From Pseudoalteromonas xiamenensis (GTDB lineage: Bacteria > Pseudomonadota > Gammaproteobacteria > Enterobacterales > Alteromonadaceae): DNA of 64,000 nt. The stretch covers positions 3,022,001 through 3,086,000 of the forward strand of contig NZ_CP099917.1 in assembly GCF_030994125.1 (NCBI RefSeq), written 5' to 3'. Every line of letters begins with the position of its first letter. Within the stretch, counting starts at the first letter, position 1. Below, in pieces: positions 1-8,079 of the stretch. A model generated the notes under the pieces. It did not search any database and was not told where the DNA came from. It saw only the letters and a program-made list of their open reading frames with translations. The translations under genes were made by a program, and so were the position numbers.

Positions 1-934
1 TTGGAAAAACTACACCCCACCAGTGCCAGCGAATTTGGGCATTACGGAATTTAGAGATGTGCCCATTGGCACGCTGCGTCAGTACATCGATTGGACGCCA
101 TTTTTCATGACATGGAGCCTTGCGGGTAAATATCCTCGCATTTTGAGCGATGAAATTGTGGGGGAAGAAGCTACGCAGTTGTTCAACGATGCGAATACGA
201 TGTTAGATACGCTTGAAAAAGACGGTTCACTGCAGCCGCTTGGTGTAATTGGTTTATTCCCTGCGAATCGTGTAGGGGATGACATTGAAGTTTACACTGA
301 CGAGTCTCGGACCGAGCGATTAGAACTTGCGTGTCATTTACGTCAGCAAACAGAGAAAACGGATTTTGCAAACTATTGTTTATCTGATTTTGTTGCGCCA
401 AGAGGCACGCCTGATTACCTAGGTGCATTCGCCGTTACGGGTGGCCTTGAAGAAGATACGCTTGCCGATGTCTTTGAGCAGCAACAAGACGATTACAATA
501 AGATCATGATAAAAGCGGTCGCAGATCGGCTGGCAGAGGCCTTTGCTGAATATTTACACGAACAAGTACGAAAAGTGTATTGGGGTTATTCAAAAAATGA
601 GTCACTCTCAAATGAAGAGCTTATCCGTGAAAATTATCAAGGCATTCGTCCAGCTCCTGGTTATCCTGCCTGTCCTGAACATACGGAAAAGCAAAAAATT
701 TGGGACTTATTAGACGTTGAATCACGCATTGGAATGAAGTTAACGAGTTCTTATGCAATGTGGCCTGGCGCTGCTGTATCGGGCTGGTATTTCTCGCACC
801 CTGAATCAAAATATTTTGCGGTTGCGTCTATTCAACAAGACCAAGTTGAGGATTACGCAACGCGGGCGAACTTGAGCCTCGCTGAAGCGGAGCGGTGGTT
901 ATCGCCAAATCTTGGGTACGAACCCGACGCTTAA
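1..934 (+). CDS. metH: Cobalamin-dependent methionine synthase, C-terminal activation domain (partial)
   Basis: This is the 3' end of metH; the reading frame is open to the left edge, so the gene starts outside the window. MetH methylates homocysteine to methionine using methyl-tetrahydrofolate and cobalamin. The visible part is the reactivation domain, which binds S-adenosylmethionine for reductive remethylation of oxidised cob(II)alamin. Support comes from the segment around YIDWTPFFMTWSLAGKYPRI and the AdoMet-binding stretch RPAPGYPACPEH, both typical of MetH activation domains. The first in-frame ATG-like start in the window is not the true start: the upstream codons (WKNYTPP) already fit the family. 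A strong hairpin terminator follows the stop. Confidence 0.95.
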   Translation, partial: WKNYTPPVPANLGITEFRDVPIGTLRQYIDWTPFFMTWSLAGKYPRILSDEIVGEEATQLFNDANTMLDTLEKDGSLQPLGVIGLFPANRVGDDIEVYTDESRTERLELACHLRQQTEKTDFANYCLSDFVAPRGTPDYLGAFAVTGGLEEDTLADVFEQQQDDYNKIMIKAVADRLAEAFAEYLHEQVRKVYWGYSKNESLSNEELIRENYQGIRPAPGYPACPEHTEKQKIWDLLDVESRIGMKLTSSYAMWPGAAVSGWYFSHPESKYFAVASIQQDQVEDYATRANLSLAEAERWLSPNLGYEPDA

Positions 935-946
935 TCCCTTGTTTTT

Positions 947-973
947 AAAAACGCAGCTTGCTGCGTTTTTTTC
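947..973 (+). terminator. Rho-independent terminator after metH
   Basis: ACGCAG and CTGCGT form a short GC-rich stem flanked by an A-run on the left and a T-run of seven on the right, 13 bases past the metH stop. Clear intrinsic terminator geometry. Confidence 0.85.
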
Positions 974-1146
974 TATTTCCCTATTGTATTTTGCTTTTCT
1001 CTTATCAATAATGCGCAGCGTATTTTTGGTGAAGATTTGTACTAACCTAATGCGGTACTTATTTTCAGATAAAGAATAGGGCTCCATCGATGAACATCGT
1101 GTACGCCTTTAATAGCAAACTTAAAAAGAACCAACTCGAGGAAAAG

Positions 1147-1329
1147 ATGAGTAAAAAAAATAAAATGGTCCATGATCATAAACGTGGTGAGATTAAAGAT
1201 AACGCGATGAAAGCGCTTGTGACCAGCGTCCTATTTCAGAGCAAAGTGGAAAAAGCGAAGAAAGGTAAGGGGAGCTATTCACGCGCTGCAAAGCATAAAG
1301 GCCAAGTGCCTTATTTAATGGCTGCTTAA
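1147..1329 (+). CDS. arfA: Alternative ribosome-rescue factor ArfA
   Basis: ArfA recruits release factor 2 to ribosomes stalled on mRNAs without a stop codon, as a backup to tmRNA. The 60-residue product carries the family core HKRGEIKDNAMKAL followed by VEKAKKGKGSYSR and KH, closely matching E. coli ArfA (GQIKDNAIEALL, KGKGSYMRKGKH). I chose ATG 1147 over an upstream in-frame ATG at 1090 because it has a ribosome site (GAGGAAAAG) directly before it and matches the family length. In E. coli the arfA message is cut at a hairpin near the 3' end, so only a truncated active form is made. Here the C-terminal tail after KGKGSYSR is short, and only a weak 5-bp hairpin (AAGGC/GCCTT, 1298-1312) is visible, so that control may be weaker or different. 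Confidence 0.9.
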   Translation: MSKKNKMVHDHKRGEIKDNAMKALVTSVLFQSKVEKAKKGKGSYSRAAKHKGQVPYLMAA

Positions 1330-1413
1330 CGTTTTATTGACTGAGCTGACATCAAATAAGGTATTTAGGGTAAAGTCGACGTACCACGTCTAAAAAACAA
1401 AACCAGTATAAAT

Positions 1414-1450
1414 AAAAAAGCCCACGCATTATTGCGTGGGCTTTTTTTTT
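1414..1450. terminator. Bidirectional terminator between arfA and the subtilase gene
   Basis: A 9-bp GC-rich stem (GCCCACGCA / TGCGTGGGC) with a TTAT loop is flanked by six A on the left and nine T on the right. It can end transcription from both convergent genes. Confidence 0.9.
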
Positions 1451-1462
1451 CGTTTCTAGTGA

Positions 1463-4400
1463 TTACTTCTTACGACGGAATAGCGCAAGAGGTGCTGCTA
1501 GCAATAACCAGAACAATGAACCTGAAGATGATTTCTTGTTTGGAACAACAACAGGAATAACTGGTTGCTCGCTTGCTTCATCCAATAAGTTCTTAACATT
1601 TACAACGATAGTTGCTGGCTCAGACACGTTGCCTGCTGTATCAGCCGCAGCTACTTCGATTTCAATGCTGTGTAGGCCTGCGTCGTAGTCAAGTTGAGTG
1701 CTGTTTGCAACAACAACTTTACCGCTTGCGTTAACGGTAACAGCGGAAGACGTTGACTTAGTTACGATGAATTCAGACACTGGATTTGCAAATGTAGAAG
1801 CGTAACTTACTGCAACTTCACCAATAACAGTGTCGTTAGCTGTGTTTTCATCTACTGAGAACGTTTGTTCTGCAGTGATGATAGGCGCGTCCTGACTGTC
1901 TGCCATTGGTGTCGCATTTAGAGGCATTGCACCGTTGCTTGATAGCATCATGAAGTTTTCACCAGAGAAAGCTAGTTTCGCTGACTGACCAGCTGCAAGT
2001 GCCGATTCAAGTGGCTTACCAGCATCGTCAACGAGAGCAGCAACGTCGCTTGTCGATACTTTGAACGTGTAATCTACCTTAACTTCATCAAGAGATGCAC
2101 TTGGTACTGGTTCCCACGTATCTTCTTCTGTACGGAAGCGAATTTTGGCTGGAACGCCTTCAGCAAGTGATGCCGCGTCTAAACCTAGAGACTCGATACA
2201 GCTTGATAGCGTCACGTAGTTGTTGCCTGAAGTGAAGTATACATCCGTGATGTTACCATTTTCACTGTCGTAAGGATGTGTAAACGTGATTGCTGTGCCT
2301 GAAGCCGCAGAATCATAGAACCATTCTAACTTACCGTTTTGAATTGTTACGTCGTATGTACCATCTGGTGTAGTCTCGCCTTTTGCTGCGAAGTCGATAT
2401 CAGCAAAGAAACCGCCTTGATAGGTGTGCGAGATAGGGTGACTAGTTACCATTGTAGTAAACGTCATATAGCCGCTTGGACAGTAATCCGCTGGTACTTC
2501 AATCGTTTCAATTGATGCGCCAATAATGTCTAAACGGTCGCTGTCGTTTGCTGCATCCGTTGCAACAGTTGGTGCAAAGAATGGCTCTAGTTCAACAGCA
2601 CCTGTGTTTGTTAACACATATTCAACGCCATTAGCCGTTTTCATTGGTGCCACAGACGCCGCCGAAGTTGCTTTTGGAAGCATGTGGTAAACTAAATGGA
2701 ACGCTTTATTTCCGCCTTCCGAGAAGTTTAATGCACCGTCAAGTTCCAATGTAGTTAAGTCAGCTGTCGTTTCTGGCTTGTACATGTTGCTTGAGTCAAG
2801 CGTCCACTCAGGCAGTTTAGATGGGTCTACCGTTGCAACAACATCAAACGAAATCGTCTGACCAGCAGGAACGGTGATTGACTCTGGGAAAGTCATGCTC
2901 AACGCACCACGCTCAATGTCATCAGCAAAACGTTGCTCTAAAGACAGTGAATACGTTTTAGCTGCATTTGAGAAGTTTTTCACTTCAACTGTTTTCGTAT
3001 AGCTCGTAACTTCGCTAAGCGTTACAAGACCAAAAGAAAGCGCAGCTTGCTTTGTGTCTTTTGCCCATGCCGCAACTGGAAGTGCAGCTGCTTTTTCTAC
3101 GTCTACTAGACCTGAACCAATGTAGCTGATAGGCGCTAGTGCTGTATCAGGGTTTACTGCACGAGGTTCCATCGTAACATCAAGATTAGCAGCATTCATG
3201 ATCGTTGCTTTAACTTCTAGAGCTGTGCGCGCTGGAAGTGCTTCGCGAAGCATACTCATTGCACCCGCAGTGATAGGGCCTGAGAATGAAGTACCACTTG
3301 CAGGCGTCAAGCCTTCACCAAGACCTGGGTGTGCTGTCATGATGTTAACACCTGGCGCTGTGATTTCTGGCTTTAAGATGCCGTCCATTGATGGGCCGCG
3401 AGATGTAAATGATGCGATAGCACCTTGTTGGTCTTTAAGCTCTGATTTCACTGAGTATGCAACATCACCAGAAGCAAGAGCTGCCTTAAGCGCTTTACCA
3501 AGCTCATAACTTACACCAATGCTCGGAATTTCGATACCTGGTGCACTACCACCTGGGCGAGTTGGGCCTGCGTTAGGCGTATGGTTTGCGATGATAACTA
3601 ATTTAGCGCCACGAGCTTGAGCATTAAGCACTTTGGCTGTGAAGTTACATGAGCCACGGTCAACAAGTACAGCTTTACCTGTAAAGTCTACATTTTCCGC
3701 GAACGCTTCACACGCTTCCGAAGTAGCGTCACCTGATGCGTTTTCACCTGTAGCTACGAACGCTAACGGTGCCGTTTCATTGGTAAACGCAAATTCGTTT
3801 ACTGGGTTGAAGCTAGATACACCAACTTCAGCGGCTTCACCTAAGAATTGACTTGTCATTTCAGGCGATTTGATAACTGGGTGAGTCATCGCACCAACAG
3901 AAAGTGCATTTTCAGTTGTACTAGGACCGCCAACGATAAATGGTGTAGGACCATCGTTACCTGCTGAAATAACAACTGTTGTGCCTAATTTCACTGCTTT
4001 GTCGATAAGCTCTTGTACAGCACCGCCTTTGCTATCGCCAAAATCACCACCAAGAGACATATTAACAACGTCTACACGGTCAGAGATATCGCCGTCACCG
4101 TTTGGATCCATAGCTGCTTCAAGTGCGTGAAGTTGAGCGATACCTGGACACGTTTCAGAACATACTGAATAAACAAATAGTTCTACGTTTGGTGCGATAC
4201 CAACGACAGAATGCGATACGTGAGTACCGTGGTTTGAACCTGCATCGATTGGATCTGGGTCGTTATGGAAGAAATCGTAACCACCCACGATTTTGCCTTG
4301 TGGCCATGCTGGTGTATCCGCTGGATCTGCTGCTGCTGCTTCATAATCCGCAACGTTACCTGAACCGCCTAACGCTTTATGAGTATAGTCAACGCCGGTA

Positions 4401-4933
4401 TCTAAAATTGCTACACGGATGCCTTGACCTGAAGCCGTACCTGCTTGAACTAGTGGCGTTGCTTTGATGTAGTCAGCGCTGTCAGCTACGTCTAGTTTGT
4501 AGTCGTAGACAGGAAGAACAGCTTCAACAAGTGGGTTAGCAATCAATTGTTCAACGTCTGATTTCTTACCGTTTACAACAATCGCATTCACAAGTTTAGT
4601 TGTCTTAGTGATTACTTGTAAATCTGCACCTAAATCGACAATCGCTTTTTCAACAGAGTGCTGAACTTGTTCGACGTTTTGGCGAGCAAGAGCAACCGTA
4701 TTACCCGCGATGGTTTGGTCTGCAATTGAAGGTGTATTTAATTTAACAAGCCAAGTTGTTACATCTGTAGATGCATTTTTCTTAACTTGACCTTGAATTT
4801 GAGCGTATTGCTTCGCAATTGGCGCTTTGTTTTGGTAGTTGTAATCTTGGAAACTCGCAGAATTTGCAAGACCAGAAAACATTACAGCACTGACTGCCGC
4901 TGCGACAGACGACATTTTTATTGTTTTAGACAT
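1463..4933 (-). CDS. Exported S8 subtilisin-like serine protease with PA insert and GlyGly-CTERM-like tail
   Basis: A large secreted protease of 1156 residues. It has an N-terminal signal peptide (about 1-26), a propeptide-like region (about 55-145), and an S8 peptidase domain with Asp178 (AILDTG), His235 (HGTHVS), oxyanion Asn326 (SAGNDGP) and Ser549 (GTSFSGP). A protease-associated (PA) domain is inserted at about 375-500. Fn3-like and cadherin-like segments follow to about 1125. The C-terminus (KSSSGSLFWLLLAAPLALF then RRKK) looks like a GlyGly-CTERM/rhombosortase sorting signal: a small-residue motif, one hydrophobic helix and a basic end. This predicts export, cleavage by a rhombosortase and surface release, probably by type II secretion. 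The segment between HGTHV and GIAP is shorter than in many subtilases. The substrate is unknown. Confidence 0.9.
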   Translation of the reverse strand: MSKTIKMSSVAAAVSAVMFSGLANSASFQDYNYQNKAPIAKQYAQIQGQVKKNASTDVTTWLVKLNTPSIADQTIAGNTVALARQNVEQVQHSVEKAIVDLGADLQVITKTTKLVNAIVVNGKKSDVEQLIANPLVEAVLPVYDYKLDVADSADYIKATPLVQAGTASGQGIRVAILDTGVDYTHKALGGSGNVADYEAAAADPADTPAWPQGKIVGGYDFFHNDPDPIDAGSNHGTHVSHSVVGIAPNVELFVYSVCSETCPGIAQLHALEAAMDPNGDGDISDRVDVVNMSLGGDFGDSKGGAVQELIDKAVKLGTTVVISAGNDGPTPFIVGGPSTTENALSVGAMTHPVIKSPEMTSQFLGEAAEVGVSSFNPVNEFAFTNETAPLAFVATGENASGDATSEACEAFAENVDFTGKAVLVDRGSCNFTAKVLNAQARGAKLVIIANHTPNAGPTRPGGSAPGIEIPSIGVSYELGKALKAALASGDVAYSVKSELKDQQGAIASFTSRGPSMDGILKPEITAPGVNIMTAHPGLGEGLTPASGTSFSGPITAGAMSMLREALPARTALEVKATIMNAANLDVTMEPRAVNPDTALAPISYIGSGLVDVEKAAALPVAAWAKDTKQAALSFGLVTLSEVTSYTKTVEVKNFSNAAKTYSLSLEQRFADDIERGALSMTFPESITVPAGQTISFDVVATVDPSKLPEWTLDSSNMYKPETTADLTTLELDGALNFSEGGNKAFHLVYHMLPKATSAASVAPMKTANGVEYVLTNTGAVELEPFFAPTVATDAANDSDRLDIIGASIETIEVPADYCPSGYMTFTTMVTSHPISHTYQGGFFADIDFAAKGETTPDGTYDVTIQNGKLEWFYDSAASGTAITFTHPYDSENGNITDVYFTSGNNYVTLSSCIESLGLDAASLAEGVPAKIRFRTEEDTWEPVPSASLDEVKVDYTFKVSTSDVAALVDDAGKPLESALAAGQSAKLAFSGENFMMLSSNGAMPLNATPMADSQDAPIITAEQTFSVDENTANDTVIGEVAVSYASTFANPVSEFIVTKSTSSAVTVNASGKVVVANSTQLDYDAGLHSIEIEVAAADTAGNVSEPATIVVNVKNLLDEASEQPVIPVVVPNKKSSSGSLFWLLLAAPLALFRRKK

Positions 4934-5477
4934 AGCTACCCCTGGATTGTATTTAATTATGATGATGTCTTAACGGGATGAAAAAGAGTAATGACTATAA
5001 TGTAAAAGAGAGTCCCCAATCAATAAACATTCTTCACAATGATGCATATGTATTTACAATAAGAAGTGTTTTCTTGTAAGTTCATGAATTTTAATAATAA
5101 ATATTTGTGAAAGAATGTAAATGCGATACAAAATTTGAAACAATTAACTGCGACGAATGGAGGTAAAAGAGACAAACTGTATATTTATTATCTAGTTAGT
5201 TATTGCTGAAAAAGTGTGTTTGACTCATCGATATTGTTGATTGTTTTCTAATCATTTTGAAAAGCATCTAATATTTCACATTTTTAAGATGTTTTGCTTT
5301 TGTTTTGTATACATTTTGATTTCATTTTGTTGGTGATTTAGCGTTTGTTTTTGGTACATAAATCGGCCAAACGCAGTTTACCGCTGAACGAGTGTAAATC
5401 AGCGTAAATATGTTTGTGTATTCGAGACCGCTTCTCTACAGTTAGCGTCAATTATTGTGGAACAGATTTTTTAGCCC
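4934..5477. other. 544-bp AT-rich noncoding gap between divergent protease and efflux genes
   Basis: This gap must hold the promoters of both the protease (minus strand) and the efflux operon (plus strand). It is very AT-rich and has no credible open frame. The only structured element I see is the imperfect inverted repeat at 5377-5408, listed separately. I could not assign -35/-10 boxes with confidence. Confidence 0.5.
5377..5408. promoter_or_regulatory. Imperfect inverted repeat upstream of RND operon (candidate operator)
   Basis: TTTACCGCTGA and TCAGCGTAAA pair with one bulged base around an 11-base spacer. It lies about 70 bases before the outer-membrane component start, where a repressor of the pump could bind. 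No regulator gene lies beside the operon, so its ligand is unknown and it may be chance. Confidence 0.35.
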
Positions 5478-6806
5478 ATGTATAAAACGCTCTCATTGGT
5501 GTGTATGTCCATGATACTGGCAGGTTGTCAGATCACTCAAAACACCGAACCCATGACCCGTCCAGAGTCAGCGCTAGTTTCTTCCCCTGAAAATCTCCAA
5601 TCTCTCGATGGCTGGCTCAACTTAGCGCTCTCATACAGCCCTACATTAAACCAAGCTAAAGAAAGGGAAGTTCAGGCAAGTCTAGCTTTGGCCAATTCAA
5701 ATGCAGCTCAATTGCCGGATCTCAAGCTCGCGATAGATCACAGTCGACGTAAAACGAGCACTGCGCTTGCCAATGGAAACAACTTAACGTTGTCCTTTAG
5801 TTGGGAGCTTGATTGGTTAGGTAAACTCGATGATTCCGAACAGCAAGCCGTAATGGCCTATGAGCAAGCAAAGCAAACAAGCTTTCAGTCGGAACAATCC
5901 GTGCTGAAACAAGTGAGCGTTGCTTTTCTAACGATGATCCAAACGCAAACGTTGTTGGACTTATATGAAAAGCGGGCCGCATTGCTTGGTCAACAATTGC
6001 AGATGCTAGAGGAAAATTACCAATTAGGTTTAACGAGCGCTTTGGATGTGTATTTGGCAAGAAATAATGTTGCCTCAGAACAAAGCCGTGTAGTGAGCCA
6101 AAAGCAAGCTTTGGTTCAAGCATTTAGTCAGCTACAGATTGCGGCAGGTGTGAAATCGACTCAAGGTAAGTTGACTCCGGCGATGCCAACGTTCAGCGCC
6201 GCCAACTATGATTCGCTCGGGAGTGATACGGCGCTAAATCGACCGGATGTACAGGCGGCTTGGTATGAATTATTGGCGGCCAATAAGGCATCAGCGGCAT
6301 CTTTCAAAGCACAGTTTCCCAATTTCAAATTGACAGCATCTGGCGGATACAGTGCCGATGAGTTTAAGTCGCTTCTGAAAGGGGATTTTTTGTGGTCCTG
6401 GGTCGTCAATTTATCACAGCCTTTGTTTGATGGAGGTAGGCTTGCCAACGAATATGCACGTTCACAAAGTAACGAACGTATTGCTAAGAGTAAACTTCAA
6501 GACACCTTAAATAAAGCCTACGGTGAAATAGAAGTGGAGCTCGCAAATTACCACGCCATTGGCGAGCGGGTGGGTTTAGCGGAAGTCGCGCTTGAGAATG
6601 CGCGCATGGCCCAAGAACTGTCGTTTTCACAATATCAAAAAGGACTGGTGAGCTTCACAACCGTACTGGATGCACAAAAACGAGCATTGGATGCTGAAGT
6701 GACGAAAATCACGTTATCGACTGAGCAACGTCAACAAATTATCAATTTAGAAACAGCATTGGGACGACCGCTCTCGGCTTTGTTCTCGCTTAATTTGGAA
6801 TCTTAA
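5478..6806 (+). CDS. RND efflux outer-membrane factor, TolC/NodT-type lipoprotein
   Basis: The outer-membrane channel of a tripartite efflux pump, 442 residues. The N-terminus MYKTLSLVCMSMILAGCQ is a lipoprotein signal with lipobox LAGC (Cys17), as in the NodT/OprM branch. Two outer-membrane-efflux repeats follow (about 50-230 and 255-435), rich in long helices with heptad Ala/Leu/Gln, the TolC periplasmic tunnel pattern. Its stop is one base before the next start, so the three genes 5478-11180 form one operon. The substrate cannot be read from sequence; antibiotics, dyes or detergents are usual for the class. Confidence 0.88.
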   Translation: MYKTLSLVCMSMILAGCQITQNTEPMTRPESALVSSPENLQSLDGWLNLALSYSPTLNQAKEREVQASLALANSNAAQLPDLKLAIDHSRRKTSTALANGNNLTLSFSWELDWLGKLDDSEQQAVMAYEQAKQTSFQSEQSVLKQVSVAFLTMIQTQTLLDLYEKRAALLGQQLQMLEENYQLGLTSALDVYLARNNVASEQSRVVSQKQALVQAFSQLQIAAGVKSTQGKLTPAMPTFSAANYDSLGSDTALNRPDVQAAWYELLAANKASAASFKAQFPNFKLTASGGYSADEFKSLLKGDFLWSWVVNLSQPLFDGGRLANEYARSQSNERIAKSKLQDTLNKAYGEIEVELANYHAIGERVGLAEVALENARMAQELSFSQYQKGLVSFTTVLDAQKRALDAEVTKITLSTEQRQQIINLETALGRPLSALFSLNLES

Positions 6807-6807
6807 G

Positions 6808-8079
6808 ATGAATCCTAAGTATCGTTTATCTGCCGCGATTGTTATCGCTATCGTCACTATTCTGGCATTGATCCATTTTATGAAGCCGGAGGCAAAACGT
6901 CGCAAAGCGCCGCCAGTTCCGGCAATTAATGTTCAAGTACAAACTATAACGGCTGAACCATATCGGTTTACACTTAATTCATTTGGGGTGTTGAGACCTC
7001 GTACTCAATCGCTTTTACAAAGCCAAGTGAGTGGCGAAGTTGTGTGGTTAAGTAGCCAATTCCGCGAAGGTGGCTTTTTCAACCAAGGTGATGTACTCGT
7101 CAAACTTGATGACCGTGATTATCAAGCAAAAGTGCAGACCGCAAAAGCAAACGTGATGAGCGCGGACCAAGCATTGATAGAAGAAAAAGCGCGTGGTGAA
7201 CAGGCACTTCAAGATTGGTTGCGTCTCGGAAATCAAGGTAAAACACCATCCGCGTTAGTACTTCGTAAACCTCAATTGGCTGCAGCCGAAGCCAAGTTAT
7301 TGTCAGCCAAAGCGGAATTAGCCACTGCCGAACTTGCCTTGTCTCGTACTCAAATTATGGCGCCGTTTAATGGCCGTGTTCTCAGTAAAAAGGTCGATGT
7401 AGGTCAACTTGCGGGAAATAACACGCAACTTGCTGAGGTCTATGCGACAGATTACGTCGAGGTTCGATTACCGTTGAAACAACGCGACTTGCCATTTATT
7501 TCGTTACCAGAGCATTATCGTGACGGAGAATCACGTGCGGAGTTACCGCGCGTGAGTATTCGTTCTACCCTGTTTGGACAGCCTGAAATTTGGGAAGGTC
7601 GCATCGTTCGTACTGAATCGGCAATTGATAGTAATGCACAGCAATTATACGTTATCGCACAAATTGATGATCCGTTCAGTGCTCAACACAAAAACAAAAT
7701 GCCACTAAAAATAGGGCAGTACGTAACCGCACAGATTCAAGGTAAAACAAAGGATGAACAACTGCTAATTCCTAACAAAGCGCTTTACCAAAATAGTTAT
7801 GTTTTCGTTGTCAATGAAGGACGATTGCAGCGTAGAGATTTGAAACTGGCTTGGCAGAATGATTCTCACAGTGTTGTTGATAGCGGATTGCAAGCAGGCG
7901 ATGAGTTGGTTATTAGTCCGCTTGGTCAAGTGGTCAGTGGAACAGCAGTAAATATCGTGGAAAAAGATGGCGTTGCACTTGAAGCAAGACCGACTAAACC
8001 TCGCAATGCCGCTGAAAAAGGGAAAGGTGAGCGCAAACATGATGGGAAGCCTCGCCAAAAATCAGGAGAGTCAGCATGA
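6808..8079 (+). CDS. RND efflux periplasmic adaptor (membrane fusion protein, HlyD/AcrA family)
   Basis: This protein links the inner-membrane pump to the outer-membrane channel. An N-terminal membrane anchor (about 9-25) is followed by a lipoyl/barrel-sandwich half (QVSGEVVWLSSQFREGGFFN, about 75-95), an alpha-hairpin (about 110-170), the second lipoyl half (MAPFNGRVLSKKVDVGQ) and a beta-barrel domain. There is no lipobox, so it is probably anchored by the uncleaved helix. The last 30 or so residues are an unusual Lys/Arg-rich tail. It overlaps the pump gene by four bases (ATGA), indicating coupled translation. Confidence 0.9.
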   Translation: MNPKYRLSAAIVIAIVTILALIHFMKPEAKRRKAPPVPAINVQVQTITAEPYRFTLNSFGVLRPRTQSLLQSQVSGEVVWLSSQFREGGFFNQGDVLVKLDDRDYQAKVQTAKANVMSADQALIEEKARGEQALQDWLRLGNQGKTPSALVLRKPQLAAAEAKLLSAKAELATAELALSRTQIMAPFNGRVLSKKVDVGQLAGNNTQLAEVYATDYVEVRLPLKQRDLPFISLPEHYRDGESRAELPRVSIRSTLFGQPEIWEGRIVRTESAIDSNAQQLYVIAQIDDPFSAQHKNKMPLKIGQYVTAQIQGKTKDEQLLIPNKALYQNSYVFVVNEGRLQRRDLKLAWQNDSHSVVDSGLQAGDELVISPLGQVVSGTAVNIVEKDGVALEARPTKPRNAAEKGKGERKHDGKPRQKSGESA

